NCBI GenBank assembly: GCA_003586115.2
Contig: QVOM02000034.1
Span: 133,469,598-133,533,597, forward strand
Length of the DNA: 64,000 nt
Direction: 5' to 3'
Source: Salvator merianae
Taxonomy: Eukaryota; Chordata; Lepidosauria; Squamata; Teiidae
In this document: positions 1 to 14,426 of the stretch, one piece after another
Position numbering within the stretch: position 1 is the first letter of the stretch
How the letters are laid out: each line of letters begins with the position of its first letter
Translations under genes and position numbers: made by a program
Notes under the pieces: model-generated
What the model saw: the letters and a program-made list of their open reading frames with translations, nothing else
Told to the model about the DNA's origin: nothing
The model's database searches: none

Positions 1-3000
1 TTTTACTTTTCAGAAGTAAATATGTTGCCCTTGAGTAGTTGTTACAAAATATTTATCACCAGGGATCAGTCAGGTTAAGTTTTCCAACATATGTCCAGTT
101 TATTATTACTTTCAGCTAACCATTTAGTTTTGCTACTATGCTGGCCAATCCCCACCACCTATGATGCCACAGCAACTCTCCTACAACTGGGTGGTTTTAT
201 TTAGATGCTGCACTTGCTTTTTCAATTTGTTTCTATCTTCTGCATAAATAAAGACCCAAATGCCATAACTGACATTTATAAAGAACACAGCAATTTGATC
301 TGGGGTATGTGATTACTTTCTAATAGGGCAGATGTTGGCTGTCTTATTTTATAGTTAAGACTTCAAGAATACCTCCTTACCTCTTTTATAATGTGTCACT
401 TCTAAGCTGGGAAAACTATACATAAGTGTATGAAAACTTGGCAAAACTTTTTAAGCTTTGGAGTGAAAGATTTCACCTCTCATTAAGCATATCACATGCA
501 CACCTATAGTGGTTTTTGAACAAGCAGCTGCACTTCCTGTGGCATGGAATATTACAATAGATTTGGTTAGATTGCCTAAATGCATGATTTCAAATTTAAA
601 AAGCAATCCCATGTTATGTTTTACTGCCCCACACTATCACTGATTTGCCCCCACTTTAGAACCAGGTCAAGCGAGGGTGGTGTAACAAGCTGCTGCCTGA
701 TAAACATGTCTGCCTGCACCAAGAAAACTGATGGCAACCTGTCCATATTGTTGCTTGGAGGCAGAGCATGGTGCAAACCTGTCCACTACTGCAGACACAG
801 ACACAGCAAATGGCTATGGATTTTATGTAATCAGATATTCTATGGAATGTTCAAAGGAGTGTTGGAAGAGAAAAGAAACAGCTACCAATGAACACAACCT
901 CGTTGTTAAATGTGATATAGAATCATAAATACATGTAAAGATATTTCACATTTCTACATTTCTACCTGACAAAAGTTACTAAAAATTAAATCAGAGCCCT
1001 TTTAAGCTGGCAACAGCAGGGATTCTATTACATTTCTGTCACAGAAGCTCTGCAGCACTGCTTTTCCACTGAAATGACAGGATTTTTTTTTTTTTCAATT
1101 TTCAGATGTTCCATGATAAAAAAATTAGTTTCAAAAAGGCTTAATTATGCAGCTGCCATTCACTGAATCACTTTTGAAATCAGAAATTCTGCTTTCCTGT
1201 GAAATTACTGGTTTTAGAAATGTAGGCACAATAGCAGCAGAGGGAAGCATTCATGGCATATCCTTCTGGCTTTGCACAAATTTATAGGATAGCAAAATAA
1301 GGGCCTCTTCAGTTCTCAAATGTGGTTTGACAAGCTAAGGCTTCTGGTCTAATCAGATTTATTCAACAAATTTCTGAGAAGGCAAGAATTTCTTGGCAGC
1401 CTGCAATGACCGGTACATTGTATTTAGAGGGATATAGAGTCCACATCTTGTAGTCTCATGGAATTATTGATAGAGATCACTTACAAATAAATATTTTGCT
1501 ATTAGCATGCTGATGGCACACAATTCAAACTCTTGTCTGTCTCAGTCCAGAATGGTTCTGAACTGTAGAACCGTTAATAAGCTAAAACTGGAAATGTATT
1601 CAAGGCAAAACAGAAATGTTCTTGATCAGAAAGAATGAAAATCTAATTATTGGACAGCAGATCATTTCAGAAAATATCCTTGAAAAATTAAGTTGAGAGT
1701 GGCTCCTGGACTGAAAGATTATATTGTTTATCAGTCGAATCCATCTGTGGAGAAGATATACGTGCTTTGGTCAAAGATGATCAGTACTGGATTACATTGT
1801 CTCGAAAAAGAATGTGGAATCCCAAGGAAGTTTTAAATGCATCTGCAAACGTGGAGATCTGATCCTCGGTCTTTGGAACTATATTTCAGCATGGAATTCT
1901 AGGTACAGGTTTTCACCTTTAAAGTGTTTTAAAACATGAGACCAAGAAACATGGGTTTTCTTACATCATTAACAGAGTTCTTCTTATCTAACCACCGAGA
2001 TCAGCAGGAAAATATTTTTTGTACATCCTGCCTCTGCTCCTGATACAGACAACTGAATAACAGGCAAAAAAAATCTAGTCTTTTCCTTTAACTGATCATC
2101 AACAGCAGTGCTGCTGTAGCTGGTGGTAAAGGTGATGGATTATGTCACTTTCAAATTTATATATTAAAAAAAGAGTTAACTGCTTTGATGGATTTACACA
2201 GGCCAATTTCATTATAAATCTATTTGGGAACAGAACCTGAAGGTAGCAATACCTGAACTCACTCCAATATACTATTCTATCAACATTACTGCTCTGCCAT
2301 CAGATCATCACCTCAGACCCCAGCTGGAACAGGACAAAGACTAGGAAACCTTTCCACTAAAGCAATATGCTGATTAATTGATAAGAAACCATGCTGTATC
2401 ATTGCAGTTATAAGACTGCATACTTCAACAGTCACTCCTCCCTTTCAGGTTGAGCTCCTCAATCCATGTCTAAACATTCCAGTATCCCTTCCTTCCTTCC
2501 CGAGCATTGAACTTGAAGAGCCCCCTGTAACATACACAGGCATTTACTGACCATCCCTTATCTCCCTGTACCCAGGGTAGATGCGATAATCTAGAAGACT
2601 AATCCCTGAAGCCTGTACTGGGAAAGATGGCAACACAGAAACTATCCCAACAATAATTTATAAACAATTATATGGAATCAAGATCAATAGCTCATCAAGA
2701 GACTTTAAGCCTCACACTGTATGTTGAACTTTCTCTACCAAATCCTGCTTACACAACCTTAAATTCTGGATGGTATTGTCAGCATCCTGAATTGAGAACC
2801 TTTGTGCTTCTGCAAAAGGAAAATAAAGCAGAGTTGCTAAAGCAGATAAGATAGAATTATAGTGAAAATATTCCTCTGCTTGTTAGTTGAGTTATGCTGT
2901 AAATCTACAAGATCCTTCATAAATTTTAAAGGGAGATCAACAGGGAATGTGCTATTTGATAAGCACAGTATAAACATTTCTTAGAATAAACCTAGGACTT

Positions 3001-3424
3001 AAAGAGCTCAAGATGAGACATACTTGTAAATATACAGCAGGTGGCACAAAGAGCCCTAATGTGGACTCTTGCACTGCAAGCTTTTTTTCTTATAAAAAAC
3101 TCTGTAATCATTAATTTCTCATATAGCTTCTATGCACAACATTAAATGGGTTTAATATCCTTATGCCTCTGGGCTGCGTTAAGGCGACAACTGGATCTTT
3201 ATGGAATCAATCTGACCCCCTGAAGTCTATCAAGTGTGAGTTGATCTTTTAGTGTTTATATAGAAAATCTCATTCTTAGATGCAGATTTTTTTTTTTGGA
3301 ATAATGCAATATTGTGCATGCTGTTGTTTGATACTACTGGAGGTCACTTCAAGGTCAAGTTTTTAAATGTTCTAGCTTTAAAGCTAGGGGTCAAACTGAG
3401 CACTTGAAGTCTTCTACCTACCTA

Positions 3425-3512
3425 CATGGAGGGTCTGATTTATTTATTTATTGTATTTCTATCTCACACCCTATACCCAAAGCTCTCAGGGTGGGTTACA
3501 ATAAAACCAATA
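3425..3512 (-). repeat. Retroposon 3' tail, reversed
   Basis: On the minus strand it reads GTAACCCACCCTGAGAGC, then TTTGGGTATAGGGTG and a run of AATA units. The plus-strand copy at 51418-51490 has the same order (gtaacctaccctgaggcc, then tttgggtatagggtgg and a-rich units). This is the common reptile CCGCCCTGAG...GGGCGGTATAAA-type 3' end of LINE/SINE retroposons. Only the tail is recognisable. Confidence 0.65.
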
Positions 3513-4776
3513 ATTTACTTAATCCAACAATGGTGTTTCTATTCATCACGATGACTAAGAAAAAACAATTAAAACAGCAGAAAAACTGCATCAATCCAAA
3601 CAATAATATCTGATCTGTGAGTTTATAGACCTTCCCACTTCCTCCCGCAGGTTGGACATAAGAACTGTAGCAGCTTCTGGACTGGTGATGGAAGAATAGA
3701 GGAATACCTGAGTTGGCTGCTGCCTCTTCTCTTACTGTAACTTTTGTTTAGTTTTCTTTTGTAATTTGTGAGTAATCTTATTTTATTACTTGGTCTTGTT
3801 ATTGTTTCACTCTATTTTACCCTATATGGTGTATTGTCATTTTTTAATATTATAAAGCATTATTAGTTTCCTGTATGCTGTTTAAAAATACATATTCAAT
3901 GAATTTATGTATTGAATTGGACTTTTTTTGTTGTGTTTTTGTTCTGTTCTTGTGCAGCTTTTTTTTTGCAATGGTGGTATATTCTATTTATTTGGACCAT
4001 GAACATGTCCATAAAACTTTCTTACAATGAAAAATTGTTCTTCTATCTTGTTTCTACAAAAGTATCTCTGAATAACATAGACCTGATTTTAAAAAGGGAT
4101 AACAGAAAGCAATATCCATTAATTATTCAGTGTTACAGCCACTGCCTCTTGTAAGAGAGAATCCAACTCCAGAGTTTATTTCTGAGAGCCTTCACACAGG
4201 CAGTGAATCAAAATCAATGCCATCCAATCACTCTCTTTGTCAGGTATGTCTGAAGCTAGAGCCCAGAGCTTTCCAATAAAAGTACTGCATGCTGACTCCA
4301 CAACTTAGGTCTCAGGCATTGTATAGTGAATGTTGGAAAATAGTATTACTTGATGGGAATGCAGGGTTTTGCTGCTTGAAACGGGAATCTAAAATGCAGG
4401 TCCACTGGCTTTTATTAACTGTTGTTTCTCAAACAAAAGGAAACAGAGATAGCAAATAGTTAATTTCAGGTACATGGCTTACACATCTCAACAGGATAAT
4501 AAAATTTCTGCCATAAGTCTCAGCAGTTCATCCATTTGGAGTTCAGTTGATTGGAATTCCAACTAGTCTGCCTTGGAATATCCTGATTTATTGTAAGAGT
4601 TATTACTACATATTTCATACACTCAAGCAGCTTTATGTTACATAAAGTCTAAAGCACTACAGCATACAATCTATGGAAATACTGAATTCTTATGTAATAC
4701 ACTAAACCAGGAAACCCTAAACTTTGCATGTTTAGACACCAGGCTGGACATGGAAAAGAACAGCAAATTGGGGTGG

Positions 4777-4791
4777 GTGTGTGTGTGTGTT
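4777..4791. repeat. Short GT microsatellite
   Basis: About seven GT units after a gggtggg lead-in. Confidence 0.8.
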
Positions 4792-4794
4792 CAA

Positions 4795-5200
4795 TTTCTT
4801 TTCTATCCTTTATTAAAGATTTTTAAAAATAAAAAAGTACAAGCATATAATCCCACTGTTCACTTTTAATTGGTAAATCAAAATTTTAACAATGGTAACA
4901 ACCACAGCAATAAAATTAAAATCAATAATGTTGATAAACCAAATAAAAAAACTGCCTCCTCTTTGAAGTACTGTTGTGTATGCACGACACAGAAACCAAA
5001 CTATCGCTAAGGTTGAATTTCTTTCTTTAGCACCAGAAATTTTTATTATAGTGAATAAAATCTTTCCAGGTTACTTTAGAACACATCTTATCCTCCAGAC
5101 TCTGTCAATTTGAAGATATAATATTGGTAATTTACTCTATTTCCAGCTTAGACATATACATCACATCAAATTTTTACTTTCAATTGTTCCCCCTCCTCAA
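4795..5200 (-). mobile_element. Possible L1 3' end, reversed
   Basis: On the plus strand, oligo-T/A-rich sequence (ttattaaagatttttaaaaat) is followed by AT-rich sequence typical in texture of squamate L1 3' untranslated regions in reverse. No coding remnant was confirmed, so this is a weak call. Confidence 0.25.
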
Positions 5201-7059
5201 ATATTGATAGAAGTGCTAACTGGTGCAGCAAGAACTGAAATCCCATTGAATTTCGAGACTGCTTTCTAAAATGTTTAATTTTTTGGACAATCTCAGCAAA
5301 CATGGTGGTATGTTCAAAAGTTACCACACCATTTCCAGCTATCACTTTTTTGTTATTTTTAATTGTCTACTGCCCTTGTATGAGTTTACATAGGAATGAC
5401 CCCATAATACCAGCAAACTAGAAAATAACCTTGTCTCATGGAGACTGTAATTGCTGTAACTCAAGATCCCTACTTTACAAAATCACAGTTTAGTCCAATG
5501 TTCTTTGAAAATCTTGGTTATACAGGGAAAAGACAGAGTTAATACACAAAGAAATTTAATATTATGTGTGAACATAATATTTGTACACAAAGAGTTAGTA
5601 CACAAAGGAATCTAATATGTGTGAACATAGGCAGCATTTTTAATATCCTGTTGTCCACACCCTTCTAACACAATCTTTTGAGGAAAAAAGTGGTAAGATA
5701 GATAGGTAGTGGATGAAATCAATGCCCAGAATCATGACATAACCAAAAGTATAGCCATTATACCCATCTGGATACCAATTCACATAGACATTCTCACTAT
5801 GTGTTGAATTCTGAAAAGTGACACATGAAAGAAATCTGTATTAATATTCAGCATGTTAGGTAGGTCAGTCTCAGTTGATTATATCAATCTGTGTGCAGCT
5901 GGTGTTCTTGTGCCCCAAGGGTTGTAAGAGGCTACCATCACCAACTGAAAATACCTACTTCTTAGCCTCAATACACATAGGGAAAACATACTGAACTATG
6001 GAACGTTGGCATGGCAATTCTCACTAGGAGCTGAGAGAGAAACTATATGAATATGTTTGATGTTCATCTCAATGTGGCTATTGCTTTGAAAAACACTTAA
6101 CAATGTCCAGCGTGGCTCCCTGCTTGCAATTATTAGAGTCATGATCTGGAATGAATGGTCTCATTTCTGTGGTATAGCTTAACTCCTCACAGAAAGAGCG
6201 GTGACAAGAGCTGAACAGAGAAATGTTAGCTTTCAGGGTTAATTTATAAACATTTTCTAGCAGAACTGCATTCTGCAGTGTGCTTAACCGCTATATAATA
6301 TGCTTTACTGTGAATGCATTCCTTCTCAAGACAGGGTTTTACAACCAAGAGCCTTTTTACTCTGTAATAATGAATTAATCTGAACTATACACTTGACTGA
6401 ACTACTATATCAACTACTGTTTGCTGCCCTGTGGCCTGTGCCACAGTCTTTGGTGCTGAAAGGAAAATATTACCTCACCTGGTAAAAGTTCATGTTATTA
6501 ATATGGACAATCTTCTCTTACCTTAGAAGTTATAACTGCTAAACATATAAACTTTCAAAGGTTATGGTACATCTTTTGATGTGTATTCTTTGTTCCTAAA
6601 AGGGCTATCACTTGCCAATACTAGAACAGGATTTAAAAGCTGTCTGTAAAAGTTAATGGTCTGTCAAAAATTATTTTTAAAAATATAAGAAGATAAGCAT
6701 CAACTAATGACAATGTATGCTTGAAGGTCAAAGGCCTGAGATGAGAAGACATTAAAGGTAGAAAGCCAATGAACTAATAAAAAGTCAACTTATGTAATGC
6801 TTATCTACTGAGCATAATAATAGGAAAGAATTATTACATATACTGAAGATAATTTTAAAACTCACAAGTTGCTCTGTACTGATCTCCGAACAGTATATTT
6901 TATCTCCATGATACAACAGGCATAAGGACAAATCTCTGCACATTAGAGGAATGGGCATTAAAATGACAGATGCTGTTCAATGCTGGCAATACTGGAGCAA
7001 AATATCCTAACCACACAAGTACACTAATGAGATTTGAGCTGGCTGTGACTATCCAAGAA

Positions 7060-7690
7060 AGGAGAGCTTAGCATAGTGGTAGGCAATTTAATGAAAATGT
7101 CAATCCTGTGTGCATCAGCCATAAAAAAGGTGAAAAGCATGTTGGGGATAACAAAAAATGGTATTCAAATAAAACTGCCAGAATAATAATGCCCTTACAC
7201 AACTAGATGGTACAACTGCACCTGAAATGCTATTTGCAGTTTTAGTTACCTCACAAGAGACATAGCAGAACTAGAAAAGGTCCCAAAAGAGAAACTAGAA
7301 GGGGACTTCCCACAAGGAACTTTTCTGGTTTACAGATGAGCGAGCAGGTAGCTGACAGATGTGAATATAATTATGCAGAATGTGGAAAATATGGATAATG
7401 AAAAGTTAAATTAAGTTCTCTATTACAGTCTGAGACCAGCATAGAAAGAAAGGTAAAATAAATGGATAATGAAAAGTTTTTTGACCTTTCCCAAAATGCT
7501 TGGACCAGGAGTCACCCAAAGAAGATGGATCTTGGAGGATTAAGGATGGATAAAAGCAGGTATTTCTTAACACTGTGTTACTACCATGAGGTGCTGTGCT
7601 GACCTCAAGCAGCGTGGATGGCTTCAACAAAAGGTTTGGACAAATTCATAGTGAACAAGGGTATTGATGACAGCCAGCTTTTAACTTACA
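7060..7690 (+). mobile_element. CR1-type LINE, ORF2 3' fragment (decayed)
   Basis: The order of motifs matches the C-terminal coding part of CR1-type ORF2 that is abundant in reptiles: aaaactgccagaataataatgccctta, an acctgaaatgctatttgcagtttt segment, a gaccaggagtcaccca segment, and a final gatggctt...aaggtttggacaaattcat segment. The reading frame is broken by many indels and stops, so the copy is old. It is followed closely by an L2-like fragment in the same orientation. Confidence 0.75.
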
Positions 7691-7799
7691 GTTTAGGAGT
7701 ACTTTTAATAACATGTTATACCACCACTTTGTTACCCAGTTCTGCATCTTGTGCAAAGTATTTTGTCATAAAGAAAAATAATATCTCAAGCCAGTCAGG

Positions 7800-8240
7800 T
7801 ACAGGATCAGGTTCAAGGTTTTATACTTAGCATATAAGGGCCTAAACAACTTGGGACCATAGTACCTTAAGGAACACCTCCCTCATTACAACTGTGGAAG
7901 AGCCCTGAGATCACCTTATTTGGTCTTACTATGGGTCCCACAAAATACAAAATGCCATCTTATGATGGCCTACAATTGGGCTTTCTCTGTGGTAGCACCT
8001 TATCCACAGAATGCTCTCTCCTTCTACTACTAGTAAGGCACCTACACTTACAGATTTTAAGTACCTATTAAAGATCTATCTATTTACCCAGGCTTTTCTT
8101 GTGCAAATGCTTGTCAGCTTTCCTGAGCCACCTGGTTGATTTTGTATTGGAGAGTACCCTTGCTTTTATTTATTTTTTCAATATTTTCTTTAAACATCTT
8201 CAATATTTTTAATAAATGTCTGAAGTAAATAAAATATAAA
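7800..8240 (+). mobile_element. L2-like LINE, ORF2 C-terminal fragment (decayed)
   Basis: One frame reads KGLNNLGP-YLKEHLPHYN then CGRALRSPYL, resembling the L2-type C-terminal A-L-x-G-L-x-P-x-Y-L...R-x-L-R-S motif. A VVAPYPQNALS-like segment follows, corresponding to the usual V-A-P-x-x-W-N-x-L-P region. Stops and shifts are present. It ends in an AT-rich tail near 8230. The class assignment rests on motif order only. Confidence 0.6.
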
Positions 8241-8819
8241 TTATTCCTTTTTATGCCACAAATACAAACTCGGATATGTTAAACCTGTTCAACAAACACA
8301 AACTGCCTGTGACAATCCTGCTCTCCCTGCCCATGGGTTGTGGGCCATGCAATGACACCGCTGCAGACTAACCCCTTTACCATCTCCTATTATAGAAAAA
8401 ATTCTCCTTTCCTGCCTTCTGAGTCCAGCTTTTATACCTTTAATTTCCTCTGTATTTCAGCAACCTATTAATTCTATTTTCCAAAACTTAATCAATCAAA
8501 TAAAATCCCCATAAAAAGAAAATGTCAAATCCTTCTCTCTTCAAGAAATTGTGAGCTTTTGGTCATTACTTTCTAACAAAATGTAGGAAGCGAACAAATA
8601 CATTGATCAAGTATAACTATTTGTAAAATACTGATGGGAGTTCTAAGGTACCATTTTGTAGTACCATTTAAAATTACAGCACATGATATACAGTCTGAAG
8701 TAGCAGGCTGCACATTGCTGTATTCACACTTACTTTGTTATTCCATTAGTGGGTGGGCTGCCCTGTACATGAATAAGCAGTCTATCTCGACTGATACTCA
8801 ATCAATAAGAACTGATACT

Positions 8820-9660
8820 AAATGGAACAAGATAACGAACATGAAACAAAGCTGACATACTTCAGTAACAACCAAAGAGACTTTTCCTAAGCTCATTTAT
8901 AGATGGTATTATACACCATTACGTATGGCACATATATTCAGGTATAATAACAGAGGATGTTGGAGGGTATGTGGAGACAAACTGACATACTACCATACGT
9001 GCTGGGATTGTCCTCCAATTAAATGTTTTTGGAAAAAAATACACAGAATTATGAGACGAATAGTTCAAACCCAGATTCCAAGAACTTCGAAAATACTTTT
9101 ATTATGTGATTTTTCAGGTTTGAATATTGGAATAGAGGAACTGAAACGATTACATCTTTTGGTGGCAGTAACCCAACAGTGTATTGTTCATAACCGGAAA
9201 TATGCTTTGAATCTGACTAAAACAGAATGGTATAAAGCTGTATGGAGACTTATGATAAACAAATATCTTTCAGTGAAATACTGAAGATTAGAGGGAGTGA
9301 ATTATATTCAACAATTTAGATTAATTTGGAACCTATGTATAGATGAATTGAACAAAAGATCTTTCATAGATTCGGCTGAAAAGAAATTTTTAAACAGATG
9401 GCTAACATAAGAATGGTGTTTAAGGCTCAAAGATTATGCACTTTTTAAATGAGAAAGGTGTACAGGGACTCATGTGGAAGGGGACACTTAGGGCATCTTT
9501 TTGCTTGTTTGTTTTGTTTGTTCTTATTGGTTTGAGTGTAATGTGTTTTGTATAAATATTGACATATTTAAGAATATATATCAAGATGCTATAGATGCTT
9601 AGTCAAGTGTGAGAGATCATATTTTTCATCCCAAAGGGGGGAAAAAAAGATACCTGTATT
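8820..9660 (+). mobile_element. L1 LINE, ORF2 3' end
   Basis: From about 8830 the frame reads TFPKLIYRWYYTPLRMAHIF and continues into a C-terminal zinc-knuckle-like CWRVCG...YYHTCWDC motif and FWKKIHRIM, the classic C-terminal end of L1 ORF2. The frame is open from 8925 to 9284 (119 codons), then broken while the tail of the protein continues to about 9410. An AT-rich 3' region follows to about 9660. It is a 5'-truncated copy in the plus orientation, opposite to COP1. Confidence 0.8.
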
Positions 9661-12040
9661 GTCCATGAACTTGGATTGCAGATTTGAAATGAAATATGTT
9701 AATATCATTTAAATGCCTGTACGCCTGTTCCCAAATATCATTTCTGTCATTTCAGTAGCTGTCATTTGCATAAATTCAGACTCCTTCTTTTAACCAAAAG
9801 GATTAAACTTACTTTTCAAAAAACAGAGTGAGGCTTCACATCAATTACTGCTAATGCTTTCTATTGCCATTCTACACAGCAGAACTGCAACATCCCTGAC
9901 TTTGTAGAGCCACTGAGAGAGCTCCCTGAGTAGTGATACTTCATGTGATATGATCTGTGATATTAGTCAGCAGTGCTTCCTTGGTCATTTTTTTTTTTTT
10001 AATCAGGGAACAGAATTTCAGAGTTCAGACACTGTTCTTTAATTTGGCTGGTAACTGAATAAATGGAATTGGAGCAACTGCCACAGGCTACTGTGACTCC
10101 ATTGAGTTATTTAGTTACCTTCATGTTTCTCAGATGAAGGATGCTCAGTTAGCATCAGACAAAACGTTTTACCTGCATGTGTATAAAGACTTTGTTTCTC
10201 CCAGAACTTTTCAATATGGCTCTGATTCAGCTTGCTATTTTTAGAGCCTATACATTACATTCACATATCCCTAGTAAAATGTAATCTATTGTAGACTATA
10301 TTTTGTTATACTAAGAGCTGCTGGTTTACTTTGCTGTCAATCGAGTTCATTTTTCCAACTTTAAAATCCGATAAAAAAGATACTTAAAATTATTACTGCC
10401 TTTATAAGGCACCATAGGCAGTGTACTGATAAGTGCAAGCTGTTTAGATTTAAAAGCATGCAGCTTTAGGTGCCGTATTCATATGTCTTAATCATATATG
10501 TCCATATGTAATCAAACTGTAATTATACAAAATCAATAATTTGAAATGTACAGTCATGAAATATTTCACTTTATGCTGCACAATGCAGGTGTTCCTGGCA
10601 TCTGTTATTTGAGTACTGTTATACTGTGTGCTTGTATTGTATACTTTTCACAGTCTTTAGCCAGCTTTGTGTTGAACTCCTGTTCAGTGAACATGGACTG
10701 CTCAAGGAGGGTATGGAATTGAAAGAACGCAACTCCTCTGCGGCTGTCAGAGAGAGATGGGAGGGAGCAGATGAGTGGAAGGTGCACTCAGGAGTCTGTT
10801 AAAAGCAAAGCAACACTCACTGCCCCTGTCTGTGGCTTTGCCAGCAGCTGAGCTCTCTTTCCCACCTGGCCTTGCATCTGGGAGGAGGTGGGGGCTGCAC
10901 ATGTTCTAACCAAAATGTCCGAGAAAGAAGACATGAGCTGAAATTACTGCAGAAGCAGAAACTTCTAGGTGATAGCAGTGAGAACTACATTTGTATATAT
11001 TTACCTTTCATTACATATGAACTTTGGCCTACTCAATAGGTTCTATTTTTGCAGTTGAAATTCCCCTATTATTTGGAAAATTGAGAATTGTTACCTAGCA
11101 GGTTTTTGTTGTTTTGGGTTTTAGCTGCCTTAATAGTCTCTTTCTGTTTTCCTAACCCATGTTAAGGGGCCATACGAAACTACCATTAAACAAGACACAG
11201 ATGCTCAAACAACTGGTGGGTAGAATCTGTCAAAAGAAACTGCATGGTAGCAGCAAAACTGATTAATGCTTAACTCAATGAGTTGATGTTCATCACAGGT
11301 ATCTTAGAATAAGTATTTATATATTTATTTGCATTTATATTCCACTCTATGCCCTGTAGTCTTTACATTTAATGGGTGAAGCTCTTTAAAGATGTCAATT
11401 CTACTGGTAAGTGAAAGCAAGCTAATTTGCTTGTGATGACACATAAAGCATACTGAACTGCATAATATAGAAAGATCACTTTTTTAAAAAAATACTTGCC
11501 AAGATACTAAAAGAGCATTCACTGATTCAGAAGAGTAATGCAAACATTATTTCACTGAACAAATATGATATATAATGGCATAACATGGTATTTTCTACCA
11601 AGAACTCACATGCTGTAGTAAATATGATGCTACAAAGCAAGCAGAGGTTGCCACCTTGTGGATAGTAAATGATAGCCATTATCTTAGTAGTAAACCATGA
11701 ATGTGTTACAGAGAAATTTAAAACTTACTTAAAATTATGGCAAAATAAATTATAAAACATTTAGCTTCCCTATTATTTTACTTGTGAATATGTTAAAATT
11801 TGCTCAGTTTTTAGTACTTCGAGCACAGACTATGAATGTTATTTGTTTTGCGTAACAGAATCCTCTCTTGATATCTGTGAGGACTCATGCAGTCAATTTC
11901 TCACGGATACTGTGAGAATCAAAACCAGGATGTTTCCAGAGATGGCAGGAGGAAGACACAAAAATGCTATTACTGGTGATGGTTCATGCATACATAAGGT
12001 ACAAAATTAATTCTTCATTATTTGAGATTAATGAGAAGAA
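9661..12040. other. Intronic stretch, nothing recognised
   Basis: Ordinary AT-rich intron. A small moderately GC-rich patch at 10680-10880 carries no recognised exon. Confidence 0.6.
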
Positions 12041-12044
12041 AAAG

Positions 12045-12135
12045 TAAAGAAGAATTAAGGAATCTCTTGATAAGGATGAAAGAGCAGAGTGCAAAAGCTG
12101 GACTGAAGTTCATCATTAAAAAAACTCCAATATCA
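12045..12135 (+). mobile_element. BovB (RTE) fragment
   Basis: Reads EELRNLLIRMKEQSAKAGLK and then FIIKKTP. The same segment occurs in the larger BovB copy at 53231-53315 (cttgataagggtgaaagaggag). This is the region just after the YADD box of BovB reverse transcriptase. Only about 90 bases are recognisable. Confidence 0.7.
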
Positions 12136-12859
12136 TTATAAGGCAATGCCATCCAATTTTTAATATCTTGTCTCACTACCAATTATGTTTGACCATCTTG
12201 GCTGCTTTCTTCATAAGCATTCTCAATAACCAGCAAAAACTACCAATACTACAGAAGCTATGAACCATAAACAAACTAACAAAAAAAAACCCACCTGAAT
12301 TGATCCTTTTAAAATTCAGGCTCGGATATTTTGACAGGAACCACATAATGTAAAAATAGCACACACTTGTCACATGTAGGATGTTCTGAAACAATGTTAC
12401 CTGAAATACCATACTCTACAACATGTACTTTCCTAAACTGTTGAGATAGCCTACAAAGACTCTACCAAACGACAAGATGTAGGTAATCTGATAATGGAAC
12501 AACCTTCAAAGCAAAGTTCCCCTAGCACGGGCTTTTCAGCACCAGATGAAGATCTTTGTCCTTGCTCAGACCTTTCAATTAACCTTTGCCTGCTGGCATA
12601 GATTGCTCAGTTTCACGGCAATCTAATTTTGCTTTTAATAACTTTTATAATTATGTACGGTATCAACCATTTTTAAGGTAAAAAATGAAATATATTGTAC
12701 TAATCTTGATAAACGAACCAAGAAGAGAATATAGTGTAAAAAAAACATCCAAGCAAAATCTTGTGATAAAACAAGAGCTGCACGTAAAAGAGAGTTGCCC
12801 ATTTTAGGCTGCCATGAATTCTCCAAACATCTAACACTTCAAACACAACACATTTATTA

Positions 12860-13774
<915 letters not shown>

Positions 13775-13789
13775 GGGCCTGTTCGCAAT

Positions 13790-13831
13790 TTCCACGCTAG
13801 AATGGGCTAATTAGCCCATTCTAGCGTGGAA
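13790..13831. repeat. 42-nt perfect palindrome
   Basis: The 21-nt arms meet at ctaa|ttag with no loop. The sequence is centred between 13810 and 13811, with arms containing ccacgctagaatgggc and its exact complement. Lies 15 nt inside the left end of the foldback element. Confidence 0.97.
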
Positions 13832-13838
13832 CAGACCC

Positions 13839-13865
13839 CATCGTGCAGACACCGTCTGCACGATG
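13839..13865. repeat. Hairpin, 12-bp perfect arms, 3-nt loop
   Basis: catcgtgcagac, loop acc, gtctgcacgatg. Second hairpin of the foldback element. Confidence 0.97.
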
Positions 13866-13886
13866 CGGCCTGAAAACAGACCCAAA

Positions 13887-13928
13887 GCTGGATAATGGCG
13901 TTCGCCAGTGCGAACGCCATTATCCAGC
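13887..13928. repeat. Hairpin, 19-bp perfect arms, 4-nt loop
   Basis: Arms gctggataatggcgttcgc and its exact complement, separated by cagt. Third hairpin of the foldback element. It includes several intact CpGs. Confidence 0.97.
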
Positions 13929-13989
13929 CCTGATGCTCACCATGACAGCAGCCGGCAAGCGTCCGGTCGCTGCCATGGCGACTGCAGCA

Positions 13990-14320
13990 GCTCCGCACGA
14001 GGCCCCAATCGAGCCCACGCCACTGCAATCGGGCCAGGGACACTAGACGAGACCGCGCTGTGCGCCGTCCGGCGTTCTGGTGCCCAATCGCAGGTGCAAA
14101 CGGCGGTCGCCGCGGCAGCGCCCTACAAAGTGTCAGGCCGCTGCCATGGCGACCGGAAGGCATGGCAGCGGCCTGGCGCTTTGTAGGCCGCTGCCACGGT
14201 GACCACCGTTCGTGCCCGCGATTGGACACCGTAACGCCAGACGGGGCGCAGCGCGGTCTCGTCCAGCATCCCTGGCCTGATCGCAGCGGCATGAGCTTGA
14301 TTGGGGCCTCGTACGGGCCC
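13990..14320. repeat. Long imperfect inverted repeat (about 165-bp arms)
   Basis: Reading the right side in reverse gives the same order as the left: cgaggccccaatc, gggccaggga/aggccaggga, acgagaccgcgctg, a gtccaatcgc/gcccaatcgc block, cggcggtcgccg/cggtggtcaccg, and cctacaaag...aggccgctgccatg. The apex is near 14149-14160. The innermost 27-nt arms (14122-14148 and 14161-14187) differ at only two positions. The outer arms are more diverged. Confidence 0.9.
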
Positions 14321-14426
14321 ATTCGGGCCTGCGCAAAGGGGTAGGCCCCATTCCCCATCATGCATTGCGTGATCACATGATCGCCCAGAAGATGGCCGCC
14401 GCCGTGGACAAGGAGGTAAGTGCAAA

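Larger units (their letters stand above)
1..7059. other. COP1 downstream intron, mostly unannotatable
   Basis: AT-rich sequence with no gene. I can support a reversed retroposon tail at 3425-3512, a short GT repeat at 4777-4791 and a possible reversed L1 3' region at 4795-5200. The small open frames here lack any recognisable protein. Confidence 0.6.

Noticed and set aside
8925..9284. Cys/His-rich open frame resembling a zinc-finger gene
   Set aside because: It is the C-terminal knuckle of L1 ORF2 followed by an L1 3' region.
13807..14376. 189-codon minus-strand open frame and several overlapping frames on both strands
   Set aside because: They arise from the GC-rich inverted repeats of the foldback element, overlap on both strands, and show no recognisable protein family.
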